From positions 1 through 32,845 of the forward strand of contig JAFGXT010000053.1 of assembly GCA_016936495.1 (NCBI GenBank): a DNA stretch of 32,845 bases, written 5' to 3'. This DNA is from Victivallales bacterium. Its GTDB lineage: Bacteria; Verrucomicrobiota; Lentisphaeria; Victivallales; SZUA-371. Shown here one piece after another: positions 16,037-23,692 of this stretch. Below the pieces are notes generated by a model. It was not told the DNA's origin and made no database searches. It saw only the letters and a program-made list of their open reading frames with translations. Both the position numbers and the translations under genes were made by a program. The first letter of the stretch is position 1; the number at the start of each line of letters is the position of its first letter.

Positions 16037-16540
16037 TCAGGTAATTGACCCCGACGCAGTTATTATATCGGTAAACGTCCTGTCCAAGTCGAGCAACATA
16101 ATGACTTTGTCGCCGACTTTACCCATTCCGAGCATGAAACCGGAATCAATACCGGCGCCAAGCGCGGGAATGTCCACGATCTGATCCGAGGCGATATTGA
16201 GCACCTCGGAGACCTCGTCAACGCTGATCCCCAGAGTGATACTCTGCTCTCCCGATCCTTTGACCTGAACCACAATTATACATGAGGTCTCGGTATCCGT
16301 CCGGGATTCGATGCCAAACTTCAGCCTGAGATCGATTACCTGAATGACTTTACCGCGCAGATTTATTACTCCCCTGACAAATTCAGGCATCCGCGGAACT
16401 CTGGTTATCGGCATCATGCCAATGATTTCCTGCACCTTCAATATCGGCAACCCATACTCCTCGCCCGCCAATATCAAGGTGAGATATTTTCCGGCGCGAA
16501 TATCACCATCACCGGTCGGTTCTTTATTTATAGCACTCAT
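16037..16540 (-). CDS. cheW: Chemotaxis coupling protein CheW (second copy)
   Basis: This 167-residue single-domain CheW links CheA to chemoreceptors. It shows the CheW core: YLTLILAGEEYGLPI, KVQEIIGMMPITRVPR, and FVRGVINLRGKVIQVIDL at 54-71 with the conserved Arg62. It then shows LGISVDEVSEVL and a C-terminal VIMLLDLDR. It lies 43 bases after the second chemoreceptor gene, mirroring the cheW-MCP pairing at the other end of the operon. It shares the layout of the other CheW at 26052-26570 but differs clearly in sequence, so each may prefer one receptor. Confidence 0.95.
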   Translation of the reverse strand: MSAINKEPTGDGDIRAGKYLTLILAGEEYGLPILKVQEIIGMMPITRVPRMPEFVRGVINLRGKVIQVIDLRLKFGIESRTDTETSCIIVVQVKGSGEQSITLGISVDEVSEVLNIASDQIVDIPALGAGIDSGFMLGMGKVGDKVIMLLDLDRTFTDIITASGSIT

Positions 16541-16583
16541 ACACAGTACTCCGGAATGTTATATGTTAATATCTTACCACCAT

Positions 16584-18224
16584 TTAGAAATCTTTGAAGT
16601 CATCATCATCAAGACCGATAACTTCATCACGGCTGATCGACCGTGGCGCTACTCGAGGCGCTCTCACCACAGGAGCTTTGGCACGGGATCTGACAATATT
16701 GCGTCCGGAGCCGCCACCGGACATTTCCGGGTGGATATTCACATTAGCTCCGCCGACCATGCTGGAAAGTCTGCGTACGATTTCATTGACCTCTTCGGTC
16801 TGGGCACTGACTTCTTCCGCCGCACTGGCGGCTTCTTCAGAACTGGCGGCATTCTGCTGAGTTACCTTATCCATCTCAGAGACCGCCTTGCTTATCTGAC
16901 CTATGCCCTGATTTTGTTCATTACATGCTGCGGCGATCTGGCTTATCAGAGAAGCAACCTGTGCGGCGGTATCACGGATACTGCCAAGATTTTCGCCGAC
17001 TTCCTGAGATACGTTAACTCCCTCATCAGCATTAACTCTGGCTTCTTCTATCAGAGCTGAAGTGCTTTTTGCCGCTTCGGCGCTACGCTGTGCCAGATTA
17101 CGGACTTCCTCGGCGACAACCGCAAAACCTTTGCCGGCTTCTCCGGCACGAGCGGCTTCAACCGCAGCATTGAGTGCCAGAAGATTGGTTTGAAAGGCAA
17201 TTTCATCAATGGTTTTTATAATTTTAGCGGTATCATCGGATGAATGTTTTATCTTATCAATAGCTTCACTCATACGTTTCATCGCCGCCACGCCCTGATC
17301 GGCGATGCGGTTGGCTTCACCGGACATAGTGTTGGCACTGTTGGCATTGTCTACATTCTGTTTGGTCATTGAACTTATTTCCTCAAGAGAGGCTGAGGTT
17401 TCTTCCAATGATGAAGCTTGTTCACTTGTCCCCTGCGCCAAATCCTGACTTACCGACGCGACCTGAGCGGACGCCGAGGCCACCTGATCAGCTCCTGAAC
17501 TGAGCGAAGCGATTATCAGCGTTAAAGCTTTATTTATGCCACGGCTGATAAGGATGCCAAGTAAAACAGCAAGAGTAACTCCAATGACGGTTGCGATAAG
17601 AGCGGTCCAACCAAGTCCGACGGCCATACTAACAGAATCATCCGCCATGCGATTGGTTACACTTGTATTGTTGTCCGTCAGTTGCACAAACAAAGTTCCC
17701 ATACGGTCAGATATCGGTATCATGCGTGCAGAAACCTCTCTGTATTTAGAATATAGAGTAGCAAGTTCCTCTTTACTGGCACTGCCGACAAAACGGGCGA
17801 TCAATCCGTCGAGTTCTCTGTAAACATCACGCCATGCATTATATTCCTTCTCCGCTTCGGTTACCAGTCTGCGTCCAGCTTCTGACTGGCGTTTCATACT
17901 TCTAAAGGTTTTCCATGCCTCGTCCACTTTCTTCCAACTGGAGGCACGTTCCTCCTGAATTTTCCGGTATGATTCCAACGCCACGGAATGCTCGGAGTTT
18001 TCCTCCAGCCACATAGCCAGAGTCTGAGCCCGGATAGCCATGCGCTCTGTGTTTAAAGCGGCAAGGGCTTGCAAATCCGGCAAACGGTTCCCGGCTATAT
18101 TCCCCAGCGCTTTCTGCACATTCAAAAGCCCCCATATACCAATTCCCCCCAGCAGTAAAGTAATTACCGCCACACTCATGAATCCGACCACCATCTTCTT
18201 TCCAATTGTCCACTTACCACCCAT
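16584..18224 (-). CDS. Methyl-accepting chemotaxis protein with 4-helix-bundle-type sensor
   Basis: This 546-residue chemoreceptor has membrane helices at about 11-34 and 200-227. The all-helical periplasmic domain of about 165 residues resembles four-helix-bundle MCP sensors. No DExG-type HAMP is seen: the second helix passes almost directly into the signalling coiled coil ([12 protein letters not shown] onward). The highly conserved hairpin tip [21 protein letters not shown] is at 341-361 and is followed by [21 protein letters not shown]-rich helix segments around residue 270 and 460-480 are likely methylation regions. A flexible Arg/Ala/Pro-rich linker leads to the C-terminus [12 protein letters not shown], whose last five residues fit the aromatic-x-x-aromatic CheR/CheB tether pattern. 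CAGGAG precedes the ATG. The ligand is unknown. Confidence 0.93.
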   Translation of the reverse strand: MGGKWTIGKKMVVGFMSVAVITLLLGGIGIWGLLNVQKALGNIAGNRLPDLQALAALNTERMAIRAQTLAMWLEENSEHSVALESYRKIQEERASSWKKVDEAWKTFRSMKRQSEAGRRLVTEAEKEYNAWRDVYRELDGLIARFVGSASKEELATLYSKYREVSARMIPISDRMGTLFVQLTDNNTSVTNRMADDSVSMAVGLGWTALIATVIGVTLAVLLGILISRGINKALTLIIASLSSGADQVASASAQVASVSQDLAQGTSEQASSLEETSASLEEISSMTKQNVDNANSANTMSGEANRIADQGVAAMKRMSEAIDKIKHSSDDTAKIIKTIDEIAFQTNLLALNAAVEAARAGEAGKGFAVVAEEVRNLAQRSAEAAKSTSALIEEARVNADEGVNVSQEVGENLGSIRDTAAQVASLISQIAAACNEQNQGIGQISKAVSEMDKVTQQNAASSEEAASAAEEVSAQTEEVNEIVRRLSSMVGGANVNIHPEMSGGGSGRNIVRSRAKAPVVRAPRVAPRSISRDEVIGLDDDDFKDF

Positions 18225-18321
18225 TTTTCTACTCTCCTGTTGTTATTTTACAATTTAACTGCATCAATAAAATTATATCAAACACCTCCTTTTGTTCCGA
18301 TACGTTTTTTATTTCGTCTGA

Positions 18322-19359
18322 CTATGCCAAAGACATTATTTTAGCGGCGATGTTATCCAGCGCCACAATATAATCCACTCCACCACATTCGATCGCCTCT
18401 CCGGGCATACCGAAAACGATACAGGATTCTTTGGATTGAGCTATTGTGGCAGCTCCGGCATCATGCATAAGTTTCATACCTTTGGCGCCATCGTCGCCCA
18501 TGCCGGTAAGGATCACTCCTACCGCGTTCCTGCCTGCCGCCTCCGCCACAGACTTAAACAATACGTTAACCGAGGGACGATGCCGGGACACCAGCTCGCC
18601 AGATTTCAACAGCACCTTGTAAGTATTATCTTCACGCGCCAGCAGCATATGATAATTACCATGAGCTATTATCACCCTGCCGGGAATTACCGCGTCGCCG
18701 TGCACCGCCTCTTTTACTTCCATAGCGCACAAGTCATTAAGCCGCATGGCAAATGATTTGGTAAAAACCTCAGGCATATGTTGCACCACCACTACGGGCG
18801 GACAATCTGCCGGCATTGCCATGAGGACACGTTCCAAAGCACGTGTACCACCGGTGGAAGCACCGATCGCCACAATCCTTCCCGCCAGATTCCGGCTTCC
18901 CAGTTTTACCGGTTGAGGCTGTTCGGGATCATGCTTCAAGGCAGGATGCTGATGTGGGCTCTTCACTTGTGCGGCGGCTTTTATCTTATCCGCCAGAACA
19001 ATCCCCATATCTTCCACCGAAAATGAGGAACCGGGCTTGTCCATCACATCCACCGCTCCGTAAGTCATCGCGTCCAGCACCAGACGGCTGTTGCTTTCCG
19101 TCAACGCGGAAACAACTATCACCGGCAGCGGATAATAACGCATTATCTTGCGCAGAAAAGTCAATCCATCCATTTTAGGCATCATCAAATCAAGAGTGAT
19201 AACGTCCGGGTTAAGCTCCAGTATCATATCCCGCGCGACAAAGGGGTCAGGCGCGGATCCCACCACCTCAATATCCTCATCGGAACTCAGGCATTCAGAC
19301 AAAAGTTTTCTCACCAATGCCGAATCGTCAACAATCAGAACCTTTATTTTTTTACTCAC
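18322..19359 (-). CDS. cheB: Chemotaxis response regulator protein-glutamate methylesterase
   Basis: This 345-residue CheB removes methyl groups from chemoreceptors and deamidates glutamines. The receiver domain (about 5-120) has Asp11/12 and phospho-acceptor Asp57 in TLDLMMPKMDG. A Pro/His-rich linker (about 130-155) leads to the methylesterase domain. Its catalytic triad is Ser168 in GASTGG, His194 in VQHMP and Asp290 in TGMGDDGA. The start is a GTG at 19359 preceded by GGAGG with good spacing. It follows the HDOD gene by 19 bases in the chemosensory operon. All catalytic residues are present. Confidence 0.96.
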   Translation of the reverse strand: MSKKIKVLIVDDSALVRKLLSECLSSDEDIEVVGSAPDPFVARDMILELNPDVITLDLMMPKMDGLTFLRKIMRYYPLPVIVVSALTESNSRLVLDAMTYGAVDVMDKPGSSFSVEDMGIVLADKIKAAAQVKSPHQHPALKHDPEQPQPVKLGSRNLAGRIVAIGASTGGTRALERVLMAMPADCPPVVVVQHMPEVFTKSFAMRLNDLCAMEVKEAVHGDAVIPGRVIIAHGNYHMLLAREDNTYKVLLKSGELVSRHRPSVNVLFKSVAEAAGRNAVGVILTGMGDDGAKGMKLMHDAGAATIAQSKESCIVFGMPGEAIECGGVDYIVALDNIAAKIMSLA

Positions 19360-19378
19360 GGCAACTCCTCCACTTCCA

Positions 19379-20233
19379 TCAGATTATGCCTGATTTTTTG
19401 AGTTCATCAAATTTTATTTTCTGCTCGTAAATTATTTTATCCGAGAGTTCGCAATTTATGCCCAACTCTTCGGCTACGGAATTATCCAGACGATAATCCA
19501 GACCGTCGACACCGTAATTATCCCCGGAAATCACGCTTAGGATATCCGCGATATGAACAATCTTGATCATCCGCGCCACCGCCTCCGAACCCTGATATTC
19601 CGTCGGGTGATGATGATATTTCACCGTAGCGATAAATTCCTCCGGCATGTTCCAGCTCTCCATCAACAAGGCTCCCGCCTCGCTGTGGTCTATACCCAGA
19701 ATATCCCGTTCAGCCTCTTCAAAAGCCACTCCACGCTCCCTGACCTCAGCAAGTATTTTATCCACATCCACCTCTACCATACTGCCCAGCACCATCTTGC
19801 CCACATCCCTGAGCATACAACTGGTAAACAGCAGTTCCGTTTGACCGATTCCCAAATTGCGGGCGATGACCTCGGCGAAGACCGCTCCTGACACCGCTGA
19901 TTCCAACAACCTGCCCGCGTCCAGGTCATAACCGGAGACCGGCTTACCCAGCTCCCGCGAGAACGACATCCCGATAAGCAGTTGCAAACTTTTTCTGAAC
20001 CCTATGCGTATGATCGCCTCCGGCAAGCTTTTGACCATCACCACTGAAGGAAACAATGATGAATTAGCCAACTTGATGATATTCGCGGTCATACCGGGAT
20101 CATACTGAAAACACTTTGTAACCTGACCAACCTCCGCGTCCGGGTCATTAAGCAATTTCAGAGCCTGAGCCGACGCCGCCGGAATCGAACTGGTATTTCT
20201 TACTCTTTCTATCAATTGTTCTCTACTTATCAT
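19379..20233 (-). CDS. HDOD domain signalling protein in the chemosensory operon
   Basis: This 284-residue protein is a stand-alone HDOD domain. It shows SSIPAASAQALKLLNDPDAEV, then DPGMTANIIKLANSSLF, both typical of the HDOD N-terminal half. At the HD position the sequence is LRDVGKM (141-147), so the histidine is replaced by Arg142; a YHHHP block is kept later. Metal-dependent catalysis is therefore doubtful. Its ATG overlaps the cheD stop (ATGA), so it is translationally coupled and an integral member of the operon. HDOD proteins occur beside che genes in several lineages and may link chemosensing to other regulation; the function here is not known. Confidence 0.88.
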   Translation of the reverse strand: MISREQLIERVRNTSSIPAASAQALKLLNDPDAEVGQVTKCFQYDPGMTANIIKLANSSLFPSVVMVKSLPEAIIRIGFRKSLQLLIGMSFSRELGKPVSGYDLDAGRLLESAVSGAVFAEVIARNLGIGQTELLFTSCMLRDVGKMVLGSMVEVDVDKILAEVRERGVAFEEAERDILGIDHSEAGALLMESWNMPEEFIATVKYHHHPTEYQGSEAVARMIKIVHIADILSVISGDNYGVDGLDYRLDNSVAEELGINCELSDKIIYEQKIKFDELKKSGII

Positions 20234-20727
20234 AATACCTCTTCCTTATCAAGAATTCGGACAGTGGTGATTCCCGTATCCATATACAAACTTAAAGTCC
20301 TTGACGCGGTTCCGTGCACGCTTTCTGCGGCAACTGGAAGCATATTCTTTTCAAAAAACCTCTTCGCGTAAATGTAATTACGTTCGCCCACCTTGAAAAA
20401 TTGATTATCATTAAGTACCGACGCCGCGCCGGCAAGCTTGATTATCAAACGCTTTCGGGACACCCCCATGTCAAACATTTGTTGAAGAATAAGCTTCAAA
20501 CCACTGTCCACAAACATACAAGGCCGGTCTTCCGCCTTCTGCATATCCATCCTCGCCGAAGGCAGCATGCAATGAATCATTCCGCCGATACCCAGCTCCG
20601 GATCATACAAAGTAACTCCGACACACGACCCAAGCGAAAAAGTAACAATACGGTCTTCTGGACTTTCGGACACATACATATCCGCCACTCCCACCACGAC
20701 CCGGTTGACTTTTACAACTTCACTCAT
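20230..20727 (-). CDS. cheD: Chemoreceptor glutamine deamidase CheD
   Basis: This 165-residue CheD converts receptor glutamines to glutamates and, in Bacillus, also modulates receptor activity with CheC. The catalytic set is visible: Thr29 and Cys35 in TFSLGSCVGV and His52 in GGMIHCMLP. The start is placed at the ATG at 20727 because AGAGGT lies 7 bases upstream; a GTG nine bases further up has no such site. It begins 5 bases past the cheR stop and overlaps the HDOD gene at its end. No cheC or cheX partner is visible in the window. Confidence 0.93.
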   Translation of the reverse strand: MSEVVKVNRVVVGVADMYVSESPEDRIVTFSLGSCVGVTLYDPELGIGGMIHCMLPSARMDMQKAEDRPCMFVDSGLKLILQQMFDMGVSRKRLIIKLAGAASVLNDNQFFKVGERNYIYAKRFFEKNMLPVAAESVHGTASRTLSLYMDTGITTVRILDKEEVL

Positions 20728-20732
20728 ACTGC

Positions 20733-21536
20733 TCACCTCTTTCTGTACAATGCAGGTTTGATCAGTTCAAAATCATTTTTTATACCGGAAATGCTTTCAG
20801 AATGTCCCACGAAAAAATATCCGCCCGGGCGCAACAGCCTGTAAGCCTCATCTATAAGTTTCTGTTTGGTGGCGAGATCGAAATATATCATAACGTTACG
20901 GCAAAAAATAATATCCAGCGGACCCTGCATCGGATAAGGCGTACAGGAAAGATTCAGACGTTTATAAGATATCAACGGACGCAGAGAATCGGTCACTGTG
21001 AAATCATCGCCATTGCGTTCTCCGCGGGTGAAATATTTAAAGCGGATATTGCCGGGCACATCGGTAAGCTTGTCCTTTTTATATACTCCTCTGCGAGCGG
21101 TATCAAGCACGGCGGTGGAAATATCGGTGGCAAGTATCCTGAAATCAAATACATCACCGGGACGCAACTCCTCCATATAACACATCGCCAGAGTATAAGG
21201 TTCCTCTCCGGTAGACGATGCGGCACACCATACCCGAATCCGCCGCTGTTCACGCCGCATAAGCGCCCGCAATATCTCGGCATAATATTTAAAATGCACA
21301 GGCTCACGAAAAAAGTAGGTGGTATTGGTGGAGATCACATTGAGAAATTCCACCAGTTCCTCTCCCGCGGCGTCATTTCTCAACACATCCACATAATCCT
21401 CATACGAGCCCAATCCCAGCATACGAAGGCGCTTCTGCAAGCGTGCCGAAACCAGTGGAACTTTACCCTCTGAGAGGTATATGCCACTGTTATCATAGAC
21501 CAGCTGGCGTATCATATTAAAAGTACTTGTTCTCAT
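20733..21536 (-). CDS. cheR: Chemotaxis protein methyltransferase CheR
   Basis: This 267-residue enzyme methylates receptor glutamates using S-adenosylmethionine. The N-terminal helical domain contains NSGIYLSEGK. The SAM-binding motif CAASSTGEEPYTLA is at 104-117, ATDIS near 136-140, and the characteristic FCRNVMIYFD at 211-220, followed by LRPGGYFFVGHSES. Start choice is uncertain: ATG at 21536 overlaps the cheA 3' end by 20 bases, while ATG at 21554 has AGGGA close upstream and would add six residues. Receptor tails in this operon end in an aromatic-x-x-aromatic pentapeptide, so this CheR may be tethered through its beta-subdomain. That is inference. Confidence 0.94.
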   Translation of the reverse strand: MRTSTFNMIRQLVYDNSGIYLSEGKVPLVSARLQKRLRMLGLGSYEDYVDVLRNDAAGEELVEFLNVISTNTTYFFREPVHFKYYAEILRALMRREQRRIRVWCAASSTGEEPYTLAMCYMEELRPGDVFDFRILATDISTAVLDTARRGVYKKDKLTDVPGNIRFKYFTRGERNGDDFTVTDSLRPLISYKRLNLSCTPYPMQGPLDIIFCRNVMIYFDLATKQKLIDEAYRLLRPGGYFFVGHSESISGIKNDFELIKPALYRKR

Positions 21537-23607
21537 TGACACACACGCTTTCATAATCCCTGATAACACTGTTAACGTCCACAATCAGACCGACGCTGCC
21601 ATCGGAAAGAATCGCACAACCTGAATAACCGCTCACATTACGGAAAGCGTCTCCCAGACTTTTTATAACTATCTGCTGTTTGCCGATCAGCTCATCAACG
21701 ATGACGCCTCCGGATTTCTCCGTATCATCCAGAATAAGCATCAGGCTTTCCTCCATCTGCTCCTGGGTCTTAACGCCGAAAAAGCGGCTGAGACGGTACA
21801 AGGTCATAGAGCGCTCCTGATGCGATACAAATTCTTTCCCGTTTACACAATGAATCTGATCACGACTGATATTAACTGCCCGGGTAATAGACAGGGTAGG
21901 AACTATAAAACGCTCGTTTCCAACTCTCACCACCATGCCGTCGATTATCGCCAACGTCAACGGCAGGCGTATACTTACAATTGAGCCCTTCCCCAATTCC
22001 GAACTGACTTCCACCGTACCATTGAGCTCTGAAATATTTCTCTTGACCACATCCATGCCAACACCGCGCCCGGAGACATCGGTTACTTTCTCCGCTGTGG
22101 AAAAGCCCGGAGCGAAAATCAGATTGATTATCTCAGCTCTGGACATCTCCGCGTCTGGCTGGATAATCCCCTTTTTCACCGCCGACGCGAAAATCCGGTC
22201 AGGGTCTATGCCTTTGCCATCATCCTCTATCTCAATACAGATATTGCCGCCACGGTGAAACGCCCGCAATTCTACTTTAGCCACTGCCGGTTTTCCAGCC
22301 CTGATCCGCTCCTCGGGAGTGCTCTCTATACCATGATCGACCGCATTCCTGACCATATGCACCAGCGGATCGCCAAGTTTATCTACAATATTCTTATCGA
22401 CTTCAGTATCCTCACCGGCAGTTACAAACTCTATTTTTTTATTCTGCTTGTCCGCCAGATCCCGGACAATCCTGGCCATATGCAGGAAAGTGGAATTGAC
22501 GGCGACCATGCGCATGGACATGCCCATAGACTGTAGCTCACGAGTTATCTTATCGAGCTGGTTGATTTTTTTCAGGTATGAAGGATTCTGATGAGACCGG
22601 GTTTCTTCTGATTCCAGCACAATCGTTTCAGCGATAACCAGTTCGCCGATTATATCGATCAAGAGATTAAGCCTTTCAGCGTCAACTTTAACTATCTCTT
22701 TTTTAGTGCCGGACGCGGTGTCAGTCTTCTTTACCGCGGTTTTCTCTGCAGACGCAACGGCACCCGATACGGTAGTTTTTACCGGTTCATTAGAATCCCA
22801 ATCCGCCGACACCGCCAGGAGACGCGCGTCAAGGTCGGCGAAATCATGCTTCAGCTCAGCCGGAGCGCCACCTGCAAGCATGGAACTGAGGCAATCCATC
22901 AATTCGCCCAAAGTATCAGTGGCTTCAAAGATTAGATTTGAAATATTTTTATCAAAAACCAGCTCGTCAGAACGAACTTTATCAAGGATATTTTCGGCAT
23001 GATGCGCTAAATTCTGAACCGATTTAAGATTCAAAAATCCGGCAACGCCTTTAATGCTGTGAAAACACCTGAACACCTGATTGATGTAATCTTTATCTCC
23101 AGGGTCTTTATCCAGAGCAAGCAAAGCTTCGGTGGATTCGTCCAAATGGTCTTTAGCTTCAAGCGCGAAATCCTGGGCTATATCCGGCTCAGCACTGATC
23201 GCTTCCTGAAATTCGTCTATCAGACTTCCCTCGTTCATCGCCTGCGAAGGAGCTGATGATTCCTGATTTTTAAGCTCATCACTCATCGGGAATACGGCAT
23301 CGACCGCCAAAATCATTTTTGCGTCAATATCGCAGTCATGAAGCAAATCAACTATTTTTGACACATTTCCACTGATTAAATTCAGATCAGGATAACATTC
23401 TCCGGTATCATCCATAATGATCTTTTCAAGTATATCGGCAGTTCCCGAAAGAGCCCGCGCCACATCTGCGGCGCCATTGTCGGAAGCTATCTTGTCAAGA
23501 GCCACCAGCTCCTGATATGCCTCCCCCAAAGGACGCAAATCCACGGAATCAAAACTTAATAACGCCTCCGCAACGCGGTTCAGTCCATCCAACAATTTCT
23601 GTTTCAT
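21517..23607 (-). CDS. cheA: Chemotaxis histidine kinase CheA lacking a clear P2 domain
   Basis: This 696-residue kinase phosphorylates CheB and receiver proteins in response to chemoreceptors. Residues 1-130 form an extra helical region with no phosphorylatable His motif. The Hpt (P1) domain is at about 140-250 with His183 in FHSIKGVAGF. Only about 50 low-complexity Ala/Thr/Lys-rich residues follow (255-303), so the usual P2 CheY/CheB-docking domain is missing. P3 dimerisation runs 304-380. The P4 ATPase has the N-box HMVRNAVDHGIES (417-429), DDGKGI (462-467), GFSTAE, and GRGVGMD (513-519). The P5 CheW-like domain is about 555-696. GAGGT precedes the ATG. Catalytic motifs are intact. Confidence 0.96.
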   Translation of the reverse strand: MKQKLLDGLNRVAEALLSFDSVDLRPLGEAYQELVALDKIASDNGAADVARALSGTADILEKIIMDDTGECYPDLNLISGNVSKIVDLLHDCDIDAKMILAVDAVFPMSDELKNQESSAPSQAMNEGSLIDEFQEAISAEPDIAQDFALEAKDHLDESTEALLALDKDPGDKDYINQVFRCFHSIKGVAGFLNLKSVQNLAHHAENILDKVRSDELVFDKNISNLIFEATDTLGELMDCLSSMLAGGAPAELKHDFADLDARLLAVSADWDSNEPVKTTVSGAVASAEKTAVKKTDTASGTKKEIVKVDAERLNLLIDIIGELVIAETIVLESEETRSHQNPSYLKKINQLDKITRELQSMGMSMRMVAVNSTFLHMARIVRDLADKQNKKIEFVTAGEDTEVDKNIVDKLGDPLVHMVRNAVDHGIESTPEERIRAGKPAVAKVELRAFHRGGNICIEIEDDGKGIDPDRIFASAVKKGIIQPDAEMSRAEIINLIFAPGFSTAEKVTDVSGRGVGMDVVKRNISELNGTVEVSSELGKGSIVSIRLPLTLAIIDGMVVRVGNERFIVPTLSITRAVNISRDQIHCVNGKEFVSHQERSMTLYRLSRFFGVKTQEQMEESLMLILDDTEKSGGVIVDELIGKQQIVIKSLGDAFRNVSGYSGCAILSDGSVGLIVDVNSVIRDYESVCVNENKYF

Positions 23608-23692
23608 CGCAACCTCGTTTTTTACATTTACCAGGCACCGTCCGGCAATTCAAAAGGCAAGCCAGACGGCATTCTACTATATCCGCGACAAC

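Noticed and set aside
17110-17230. Near-identical protein segment in both chemoreceptors considered as a DNA repeat or gene-conversion tract
   Set aside because: The DNA differs at many third codon positions; the similarity is ordinary conservation of the receptor tip.
20802-21473. 223-codon plus-strand open frame opposite cheR
   Set aside because: The minus-strand CheR has intact motifs along the same stretch; the opposite frame has no recognisable motif or ribosome site.
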